A stretch of DNA of 64,000 bases from Solimonas flava DSM 18980 (GTDB lineage Bacteria > Pseudomonadota > Gammaproteobacteria > Nevskiales > Nevskiaceae): NCBI RefSeq assembly GCF_000426685.1, contig NZ_AUFV01000009.1, forward strand, positions 186,001 to 250,000, written 5' to 3'. Of the stretch, positions 18,644 through 28,463 are shown one piece after another (position 1 is the stretch's first letter; each line of letters opens with the position of its first letter). Position numbers and translations under genes: made by a program. Below the pieces are notes generated by a model. It saw only the letters and a program-made list of their open reading frames with translations, ran no database searches and was not told the DNA's origin.

Positions 18644-19591
18644 ATGGGCGTCACCCTCGACAACAAGCTGGTCGTCGCCTTGTCCTCACGCGCGCTGTTC
18701 GATTTCGAGGCCGAGAACCGCGTCTTCGACGAGCAGGGCGACGGCGCCTACGAGCGCCTGCAGCTGGAACGCATCGACCAGCCGGCGAGGCCCGGCGTCG
18801 CGTTTCCGCTGGTCAAGAAGCTGCTCGCGTTCAATGAGGACGGCGAGCACCGCGTCGAGGTCGTGATCCTGTCGCGCAACGACCCGGTTTCCGGCCTGCG
18901 CGTATTCAACTCGGCAAAGGCGGAAGGGCTCAACCTGCAGCGCGGCGTCTTCACCAAGGGCGAGGCGCCGTACCGCTATCTGAAGCCGCTCGGCGCGCAT
19001 CTGTTCCTGTCGGCCAATCCCGACGACGTGCATGGCGCGCTCGATTCGAAGTTCCCGGCCGCGCGCGTGTTCTCGACCTCGCTGGTCGACGCCGCGCGGC
19101 ATCCGCAGGAACTGCGGATCGCCTTCGACGGCGACGCGGTGCTGTTCTCCGACGAAGCCGAACAGGTCTACCAGTCCGCCGGCCTCGACGCCTTTCAGGC
19201 GCACGAAACGGCGCATGTCGCGCGGCCGCTGCCGCCGGGGCCGTTCAAGCCGCTGCTCGAAGCGCTGCACCGGCTGCAGCGCGCGGCCGGCGAGAAAGTG
19301 TCGATCCGGCTGCGCACCGCGCTCGTCACCGCGCGCAGCGCGCCGGCGCACGAGCGCGCGATTCGCACGCTGATGGACTGGGGTATCGAGGTCGACGAGG
19401 CGATGTTCCTCGGCGGACTGCAGAAGGGGCCGTTTCTGCGCGAGTTCGAGCCGGATTTCTTCTTCGACGATCAGGTTTCGCACTGCGAATCCGCCGTCGT
19501 CGCCGGGCCGACGGGGCATGTGTCGGCCGGTGTCGTCAACCGCCGCGCGATCGTCGACGTGGCCGAGGCGGCGCCGGCGGCCCGCGCGTAG
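18644..19591 (+). CDS. 5'-nucleotidase (cytosolic 5'-nucleotidase I-like family)
   Basis: A 315-residue protein of the bacterial 5'-nucleotidase family related to animal cytosolic 5'-nucleotidase I, which removes phosphate from nucleoside monophosphates. The haloacid-dehalogenase-type catalytic segment is RIAFDGDAVLFSDEAE. Other family features are VVILSRNDPVSGLRVFNS, LSANPDDV and GIEVDEAMFLGGLQKG. No signal peptide is present, so it acts in the cytoplasm. The start ATG at 18644 is preceded by CCGGAG at a suitable distance. The gene is preceded by a perfect inverted repeat and appears to be single. Confidence 0.9.
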   Translation: MGVTLDNKLVVALSSRALFDFEAENRVFDEQGDGAYERLQLERIDQPARPGVAFPLVKKLLAFNEDGEHRVEVVILSRNDPVSGLRVFNSAKAEGLNLQRGVFTKGEAPYRYLKPLGAHLFLSANPDDVHGALDSKFPAARVFSTSLVDAARHPQELRIAFDGDAVLFSDEAEQVYQSAGLDAFQAHETAHVARPLPPGPFKPLLEALHRLQRAAGEKVSIRLRTALVTARSAPAHERAIRTLMDWGIEVDEAMFLGGLQKGPFLREFEPDFFFDDQVSHCESAVVAGPTGHVSAGVVNRRAIVDVAEAAPAARA

Positions 19592-19621
19592 GCGGTCCGC
19601 CGGTCGCACCGACCGGGGCTA

Positions 19622-19750
19622 CTAGCGCAGCTGCAGCTTCGCCAGCGCGCGCGAGCGCTGCAGCGCGACGAATTCGAGCGCGCCGAGCACGGCGGCGCCG
19701 CCGAGGGTGACGGGCGTCGAGGTCATCATTTTGCGGACGAGGCGGGCCAT
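19622..19750 (-). CDS. Small single-span membrane protein, 42 residues
   Basis: A short gene supported by a strong ribosome site (AGGAG, 6 bases before the ATG). The product starts with a basic segment (MARLVRKMM), has one hydrophobic stretch TPVTLGGAAVLGALEFVALQ, and ends with a basic tail (RSRALAKLQLR). This is the layout of a small inner-membrane protein with both ends charged. I do not recognise the family and infer no function. It converges with the 5'-nucleotidase gene and is divergent from the M14 peptidase gene. Confidence 0.6.
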   Translation of the reverse strand: MARLVRKMMTSTPVTLGGAAVLGALEFVALQRSRALAKLQLR

Positions 19751-19874
19751 CACGTGCTCCTGCCGGCGCGGTTGGCCGGGATCGGATATCTGGTGAAAAA
19801 CCGTATCAAGGCCGTGTGACGGGACGATGGCGCGCCCGTGACAGCGGCGCCCGTGACCGCCGCGTGTCAAAGGG

Positions 19875-20945
19875 ATGACATATCGGCGCGCCAAGATTCG
19901 CCGGCCGATGCCGCCCCTCCTCACGTCCGCCCTTCCCGCCGAGCTGGCCGATCTGCAGCGCCTGATCGACGCGGCGCCGCCGACGCTGCAGGCGCGCGTG
20001 CTCTGCGAGATCGAGGTCCGCGACCGCCGCCTGCCGGTGCACGCGCTGACGCTCGGCAATCCCGATCCGGCATTGCCGGCAGTCGGCTTCTTCGGCGGCG
20101 TGCATGGTCTCGAACGCATCGGCGCCGAGGTCGTCATCGCCTATCTGCGCAGCCTGGTTTCGCGGCTGGCCTGGGACGCCGCGCTGCATCAGCAGCTCGA
20201 ACACGTGCGCCTGGTCTTCATGCCGCTCGTCAATCCGGGCGGGCTGTGGCTGGGCACGCGCGCCAATCCGCGCGGCGTCGATCTGATGCGCAACGCGCCG
20301 GTCGACGCGGCCGAGGCGGTGCCGTTCATGGTCGGCGGACAGCGGCTCAGCGCCGGTCTGCCGTGGTATCGCGGCGCGAGCGGCACGGCAATGGAAGCCG
20401 AAAGCGCGGCGCTGTGCGCGCTGGTCGAGCAGGAGCTGCTCGGCCGGCCGTTCGCGATCGCCATCGACTGCCATTCCGGGTTCGGCGTCGACGATCGCCT
20501 CTGGTTTCCGTACGCACACACGCGCCAGCCGATTCCGCACCTGGCCGAGATGCATGCGCTGAACGCGATCTTCGCGAGCAGCCACGCGCATCATCGCTAC
20601 GTGTTCGAGCCGCAGAGCCTGCAGTACCTCACGCACGGCGATCTGTGGGATCACCTCTATCTGCGCGCGCTGCGCGAGCCGGCGCAGACCTTCCTGCCGC
20701 TGACGCTGGAAATGGGCTCGTGGCTGTGGGTCAAGAAGAACCCGCGCCAGCTGTTCACGCGCTACGGCATCTTCAATCCGCTGATCGCGCATCGCCAGCA
20801 GCGGGTGATGCGTCGCCATATCGCGCTGCTCGATTTCTTCATGCGCGCGGCGATCGGCTACCGGCGCTGGCTGCCGCGCGACGGCGAGCGCGACGCGCAC
20901 CAGGCGCAGGCCATGGCGCGCTGGTATGCGAAGCTGCGCGCATGA
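19875..20945 (+). CDS. M14-family zinc carboxypeptidase/deacylase
   Basis: A protein of up to 356 residues with the complete M14 active site. The zinc ligands are HGLE in FFGGVHGLERIG and the later His in AIDCHSGFG; the catalytic Glu is in LTLEMGSW. NPRGVDLMRN is the substrate-carboxylate region seen in carboxypeptidases and succinylglutamate desuccinylase relatives. There is no signal peptide, so a cytoplasmic peptide or acyl-amino-acid substrate is likely. The start is uncertain: the ATG at 19875 has AAAGGG directly against it, and a second ATG at 19908 (MPPLLTS) has no clear ribosome site. The stop overlaps the next start (ATGA), so it is coupled to the alpha/beta hydrolase. Confidence 0.85.
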   Translation: MTYRRAKIRRPMPPLLTSALPAELADLQRLIDAAPPTLQARVLCEIEVRDRRLPVHALTLGNPDPALPAVGFFGGVHGLERIGAEVVIAYLRSLVSRLAWDAALHQQLEHVRLVFMPLVNPGGLWLGTRANPRGVDLMRNAPVDAAEAVPFMVGGQRLSAGLPWYRGASGTAMEAESAALCALVEQELLGRPFAIAIDCHSGFGVDDRLWFPYAHTRQPIPHLAEMHALNAIFASSHAHHRYVFEPQSLQYLTHGDLWDHLYLRALREPAQTFLPLTLEMGSWLWVKKNPRQLFTRYGIFNPLIAHRQQRVMRRHIALLDFFMRAAIGYRRWLPRDGERDAHQAQAMARWYAKLRA

Positions 20946-21694
20946 ACGACACCCCCTGGATATTGCTGCGCGGCCTGATTCGCGACAGCCGGCACTGGGG
21001 CGATTTCCCGCGGACGCTGGCGGACCGCCTCGGTCACCCGCCGGTTGTCGCGCTCGATCTGCCGGGCAACGGTGTGCTGCACGCGCAGGCCAGCCCGGAC
21101 CGCGTCGAGGGCATGGTCGCCTACTGCCGGGACGAGTTGCGCCGCCGCGGCCTGCGGCCGCCGTATCGCGTGCTGGCGATGTCGCTCGGCGCGATGGTAG
21201 CCGCCGCGTGGGCGCAGGCGCATCCGCAGGAGCTCGATGCCGCGGTGCTCGTCAATACCAGCCTGCGGCCGTTCAGTCCGTTCTGGCAGCGCCTGCGGCC
21301 GCCGGCCTATCCGCGCATTCTCGGCATGCTGCTGCGCGCGGACCCGCGTCGCGGCGAGGAGACCGTGCTGCGGCTGACGACGACGCGCAGCGCCGAGCAT
21401 CGCGGCGTGCTCGACGACTGGGTCGCCTGGCGTCTCGCCTGCCCGGTCACGCGCGCCAACGCGCTGCGCCAGCTGCATGCCGCGATCCGCTTTCGCGCGC
21501 CGCGTCGCGCCCCGGCGACGCGGCTGTTCGTGCTCGTCGGCCTCGGCGACCGGCTCGTCGATCCGCGCTGTTCGCAGCGACTCGCACAAGCCTGGAACAG
21601 CCCGATCGCCGCACACCCGAGCGCCGGCCACGACCTGCCGCTCGACGACGCCGACTGGGTCGCCGAGCGCATCGCCGGCTGGCTGTCGTACTGA
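20942..21694 (+). CDS. Alpha/beta hydrolase
   Basis: A 250-residue alpha/beta-fold hydrolase. The nucleophile elbow is AMSLGAM (A-x-S-x-G rather than the usual G-x-S-x-G), the acid is probably in GLGDRLVD, and the catalytic His is in PSAGHDLPLDD. The opening WILLRGLIRDSRHWGDFP and ALDLPGNG match the oxyanion and strand-4 regions of carboxylesterase-like members. Its ATG overlaps the M14 gene's stop by 4 bases, so the two products are made together and may act on the same acylated or amidated substrate. Confidence 0.88.
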   Translation: MNDTPWILLRGLIRDSRHWGDFPRTLADRLGHPPVVALDLPGNGVLHAQASPDRVEGMVAYCRDELRRRGLRPPYRVLAMSLGAMVAAAWAQAHPQELDAAVLVNTSLRPFSPFWQRLRPPAYPRILGMLLRADPRRGEETVLRLTTTRSAEHRGVLDDWVAWRLACPVTRANALRQLHAAIRFRAPRRAPATRLFVLVGLGDRLVDPRCSQRLAQAWNSPIAAHPSAGHDLPLDDADWVAERIAGWLSY

Positions 21695-21736
21695 GGCGAC
21701 TTGCCAGGCGCACCTGCCTCCGGCAAAGCTCGGCGC

Positions 21737-22339
21737 ATGAACGACAAACCCCATGCGCCGTCCTGCGAGCGCAACCGCGATCCGATTCTCGCGGTGCTGC
21801 GCGAGCATCTCGCCGATCGCCACAGCGTGCTGGAGATCGGCAGCGGGACCGGCCAGCATGCTGTCCATTTCGGCGCCGCCTTGCCGCAGCTGCAATGGCA
21901 GACGTCCGAGTGCGCCGCGGCACATGAGGGCATTCGCGCCTGGCTGGCCGAGGCCGCGCTGCCGAACGTGCTGGCGCCGATCGCGCTGCAGATCGGTCGC
22001 GACCCGTGGCCCGTGCAGGCGTACGACGCGGTGTTCACCGCCAATACGCTGCACATCATGGCCTGGCCCGAAGTCGAACAGCTGTTCGCCGGTCTCGGCA
22101 CCGGCGTGCTGGCGCGGGGCGGTCGTCTGGTCGTCTACGGACCCTTCAACGAGGGCGGGCGCTACACCAGCGACAGCAACGCCGCGTTCGACGAATGGCT
22201 CAGGGCGCGCGGCGCGCACATGGGCATCCGCGACATCGAGGCAGTCGACGCCCTCGCGCGGGAGATCGGCTGCGAGCGCGTCGTCGATCTGGCGATGCCG
22301 GCGAACAACCGCTGCATCGTCTGGCAGCGTCACGCGTAG
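21737..22339 (+). CDS. DUF938 SAM-dependent methyltransferase
   Basis: A 200-residue class I methyltransferase of the DUF938 family. The SAM-binding motif is VLEIGSGTGQHAVHFG near residue 40, followed by WQTSEC, AVFTANTLHIMAW and LVVYGPFNEGGRYTSDSN, all typical of DUF938. The end NNRCIVWQR is also conserved. The substrate is unknown. The start at 21737 (MNDKPHAPSCERNRDPIL) places the conserved PSCERNR segment at the N-terminus. It lies 42 bases after the hydrolase gene and may share its transcript. Confidence 0.9.
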   Translation: MNDKPHAPSCERNRDPILAVLREHLADRHSVLEIGSGTGQHAVHFGAALPQLQWQTSECAAAHEGIRAWLAEAALPNVLAPIALQIGRDPWPVQAYDAVFTANTLHIMAWPEVEQLFAGLGTGVLARGGRLVVYGPFNEGGRYTSDSNAAFDEWLRARGAHMGIRDIEAVDALAREIGCERVVDLAMPANNRCIVWQRHA

Positions 22340-22359
22340 CAGCGCTTCGTTACCGCGCC

Positions 22360-22377
22360 GCGCGGGCCGGCCCGCGC
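22360..22377. terminator. 18-bp GC palindrome between convergent genes
   Basis: GCGCGGGCC followed directly by GGCCCGCGC is a perfect 18-base palindrome in the 61-base gap between the convergent methyltransferase and kinase genes. It lacks a T run. Confidence 0.4.
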
Positions 22378-22400
22378 TGTCGCCGGCGGGCGGTCCGGGC

Positions 22401-25123
22401 TTACCGCGGATCCGCGCGGTTTTGCAGACGCTCGCGAAGCTCCTTCTGGTAGCTGTAGCCGCGCTGTGTGAGGCGGTGCTCGTAGCCCAGCAGTCTTTCG
22501 AGATTCTGCGTCGCACGGTCCATCAGCGCCTGCGCTTCGGCGTACTGGCCGAGCGCCCCGAGCGTGCGCGCCAGCGAGATGTCGATGGTCCAGGTCACAT
22601 AGTGCTCGTCGGTCAGCGCGCGGTGCGCGAGCGCCGACGTCTTGCGCTGTAAGGCCAGCGCTTCCTTCCAGCGTCCGAGATCCTGCAGGCTGCGCGCGAT
22701 GTTGTGCGCGGTCATCAGCGTTTCACGGCGGTCCTCGCCCAAGGCCTGCACCTGTCCGGCGTAGACCTTGCCGTAGAGAACCAGGGCCCGCTGGTGATCG
22801 CCCTTTTGGGCGTAGAGCGTCGCCAGATTGGCGCGGATCTGCAGGCCGCTGGCGTCGAGCTCGCCGAAGCGGGCGACGATTTCCCGCGACGCGAACTCCT
22901 GCAGCGCGATCGCCCGGTCGACCTGCCCCAGATGCTGAAGGGCGAGCGAGAGCTGGTTGGCCGTGACCAGCGTCTGCGGGTGTGTCGGACCATAGATGCG
23001 CTGCATGTCGGCATACAGAGGATCGAGGATCGCTAGGGCCTCCTCGTCGCGGCCCTGCCCGGCCAGTCGCCCTCCGACCGAAACGCGCAGCGTCAAGGTC
23101 GCCGGCGCGTCGGCGCCCAGCACACTCACATAACGCTGCAGCGCCGTCTGATAGGCCTCGTCGGCTTCCGGACGGCCGAGCTCCTCGAGCAGATTCGCCC
23201 GGATGCGCGCGTAATGAAGGCCGAGCTCGGATTTCGGATCGAGGCGCGCCACCTGCGGGCGCAGCGACTCGATCTGCTTCAGGCCGAGTTCGGCGTTGCC
23301 GAGGCCGCGCTGCAGTTCGGCGAGAAAGATCTGTGCCTCCAGCGCACGTTCTTTCAGCTTGTGACGGTCGGCAAGCTGCTGCGCGGCCTGGTACTCGGCA
23401 ATGCTCTCGTCGTAACGATCGAGGTTGGCGTAGACGTCGGCGAGCAGCAGGCGCGCGTCGATCAGCGTCTGCGGGTGGCGGTCCTCGGGCTGCAGCAGCG
23501 CGATGGCGGCCAGCAGCTGCTCGATCGCGGCGTCGTCCTGCGCCAGGCCGGAAAACACCGAGCCGAGCGTGCTGCGCACGCGGGCCTGCAGTTGCGGGCG
23601 ATCGGCGAAGCGCTCGCCGACGCGGCGCGCCGCTGTTTCGACGACTTCGCGGACCGTCATGTCGCTGCGCCCGGTGGCGCGCGGGTCCGCCGAGTCGAGC
23701 AGATCGTGCTGGAGAAAATCGTTGATCGCGGCGGTCTCCGCCTGGGCGTCGCGCGCCGCGTCACGGGCCTTGCGCGCCAGATAGTAGAGCGTGCTGCTCG
23801 CCGTCAGGCCGGCGACCAGCAGGGCATAGGCGGCGATCATCCAGCCGCGCCGCGCGCGCCAGCGTTCCATCTGCCGCCGCGTCGCCTCGGCGCGCTCGGC
23901 GGATTCGCGTTCGAGCGTACGCCGCTGCCGGCGCTGCTCGAGCGTGCGCAGACGCCGTTCCAGCTCGGAGGCGTCGGCCAGGCGGCGGGCCGGATCGAGA
24001 TCGGCGGCGGCGGCGATGTCCTCGCGCAGCAGCTCGTCGCTGACGTCGCGCTCCCAGCCCGGGGCCAGCGGGCGGCGCAGGTCGCCGACGACCAGCTGAT
24101 ACAGGAGGACGCCGAGCGCATAGATGTCGGATTTCAGCGTCGCCGGCTGACCGGCGAGCAGTTCGGGTGCGATGTAAAGCAGCGAGCCGGACGAATCGTC
24201 TTCGGAGATGTCGCGCGTCAGGCCGAGGCGTGTGATCGACAGCGCTTCGAGGCGCGTGTCGTCGATCAGGCGTCCGCTGCCGAAGTCGGCGAGCAGGATG
24301 CGCAGGCCCTCGTGATCGTCCGCGACCAGCAGGTTCGCCGGCTTGACGTCCTTGTGCAGGATGCCGACGCGATGCGCGGCGGCGAGCGCGGCGGCGGCCT
24401 GCGCGACGAATTCGATGCGCTGTGCGAGCGGCGTCTGCGGATGCCGGCCGAGCCAGGATTCCAGGCTGCCGTTCGGATACCACGCCGTCTCGATGAAGTA
24501 CGGAGCCTCCTGCAGGTTCCAGTCGAGGACTGCCGCCAGCGCGGCTTGTTCGCCGAGACTTTCGGAGAGCAGGCGCTGCAGGGTGATTTCGCGCTTGAGC
24601 GTGGACAGGGCGCTGCCGTCGCCGGCGAACTTGAAGATCCGCCGTTCGCGCGTCTTCTCGTGCTCGACCAGCCAGGTTTCGTTGCGGCCCTGGCCCAGAC
24701 GTTCCAGCAATCGCCAGTTGGGGCGCAGCGGCGGATGTTCGCCGGCCTGCAGGTGCAGGATCGCCGGCGACTGGGTCTGCACCGGGGTCAGGCGCTCGAC
24801 CGATGCGTCGAACCGGTAGCCGTAGCCGTGCACGGTGCGGATCAGATTCTGCTCGGCATCGCCGATCGCACGTCGCAGCAGCGACACCGCCCGCGACAGC
24901 ACCGATTCGCTGAGGACGCGGCCGGGCCAGACCGCTTCCATCAGCTCGTCCTTGGTGATGACTTCGCCGGGGTGGCGGACGAACAGGCGCAGCAGTTCCA
25001 GCGACTTCGACTCGATATTGACCGGCTCGCCGCGATGCAGGATTTCGAGGCGGAATTCGTCGAGTTCGGTGTCGCCGAAGCGCCAGCGCGCGGGACGCAG
25101 ATTCGGTTCGGGGCTCGGTGTGC

Positions 25124-25127
<4 letters not shown>
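22401..25127 (-). CDS. Winged-helix - Ser/Thr kinase - TM - TPR signalling protein, copy A
   Basis: A 908-residue membrane protein with four parts. Residues 10-108 are an OmpR/PhoB-type winged helix (VITKDELMEAVWPGR, TVHGYGYRF). Residues about 140-395 are a protein kinase with all key residues: K166, E180, HKDVKPAN (catalytic D260, HRD changed to HKD), DFG at 281-283, and APE at 320-322. The G-loop is weak (RLGQGRNETWLVE). A membrane helix spans about 429-450, and the rest is a TPR-rich tail, probably periplasmic. The start at 25127 is chosen because it overlaps the stop of copy B (ATGA), so the two are translationally coupled. The winged helix and kinase predict a membrane-bound regulator that can bind DNA and phosphorylate itself or its partner. 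The ligand is unknown. Confidence 0.88.
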
Positions 25128-27877
<2,750 letters not shown>

Positions 27878-27954
27878 TCGCCCCTCCCCCGGGCGCGACG
27901 ACCGCGGCCCGCCCATCGTTCTCACAGATTCTTGATATGGCGAGAGATTTTCCG

Positions 27955-27992
27955 CCTCAAGAAAACCTCAAAAAAGCCTCAGGCACGCCTAA
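27955..27992. promoter_or_regulatory. Four direct repeats at 11-bp spacing in divergent promoter
   Basis: CCTCA occurs at 27955, 27966 and 27977, and CCTAA at 27988, each start exactly 11 bases after the last. The wider unit is (G/A)CCTCA(A/G) plus 4 spacer bases. Tandem 7-mers at 11-bp spacing are the known layout of pho boxes bound head-to-tail by PhoB-type winged helices. The array lies 77 bases or more from the kinase start and 65 from the HTH start, in an A-rich patch. A possible leftward -10 (TATCAA) lies at 27932-27937. Confidence 0.6.
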
Positions 27993-28057
27993 GGACGCTG
28001 GCGGGTGCGCGCCGTAGCGTGCCGCTCACACCCTTTCTTCCCGATCAGGAATTGCTC

Positions 28058-28348
28058 ATGAAATGTCGATATTCGAAGGCGGAGATTCTCGCCATCCTGC
28101 GCGAGTATGACAGTGGCGAGTCGCCGTCGGTCGTGAGCCTCTGCGCAAAACACCGCATCTCCCGGCAGGCCTACTACTACTGGCGCGCCAAGTACGGCAG
28201 CGAATCGGCCGGCGAGCAGCGCCTGGCCGCCCTCGAGCAGGAAGTGCGCGCGCTGCGGGCGCTGATCGACGCGCGCCTCTACGGCAATCCGGACATGCGC
28301 CTGCCGGCCTATCGCGCCGCGGCCTATCCGGCCCGCGCCGCCGCCTGA
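28058..28348 (+). CDS. Orphan IS3 OrfA-like helix-turn-helix protein
   Basis: A 96-residue protein matching the N-terminal HTH of IS3-family OrfA transposase subunits: MKCRYSKAEILAILREYDSG, then LCAKHRISRQAYYYWRAKYG, followed by a leucine-zipper-like helix (LAALEQEVRALRALI). A ribosome site AGGA precedes the ATG by 7 bases. There is no OrfB/integrase frame, no terminal inverted repeats and no target-site duplication that I can see. The region after the zipper (YGNPDMRLPAYRAAAYPAR) does not continue as OrfA. It therefore looks like a retained DNA-binding protein rather than an active element. It sits between the kinase pair and the TonB receptor, followed by a very strong hairpin. An alternative is a decayed IS remnant. 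Confidence 0.7.
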   Translation: MKCRYSKAEILAILREYDSGESPSVVSLCAKHRISRQAYYYWRAKYGSESAGEQRLAALEQEVRALRALIDARLYGNPDMRLPAYRAAAYPARAAA

Positions 28349-28367
28349 GCGCAGCGGAACACGCAAG

Positions 28368-28398
28368 CCCCGGGCCGGTGGGGGGCACCGGCCCGGGG
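28368..28398. terminator. Perfect 13-bp hairpin between HTH gene and TonB receptor gene
   Basis: CCCCGGGCCGGTG (28368-28380) pairs perfectly with CACCGGCCCGGGG (28386-28398) around a GGGGG loop. It lies 20 bases after the HTH stop and 65 bases before the receptor start. It lacks a T tract and may act as a partial terminator, an mRNA stability hairpin or a leader structure for the receptor gene. Confidence 0.55.
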
Positions 28399-28463
28399 TC
28401 CCGCTCGTGTTGGAAGCCGTCCGGCTCCTGCACTCAATCATGCAGTTCATTTGGGAGACATCA

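Noticed and set aside
28058-28348. Active IS3-family insertion sequence
   Set aside because: Only an OrfA-like HTH is present; there is no OrfB, no terminal inverted repeat and no target duplication.
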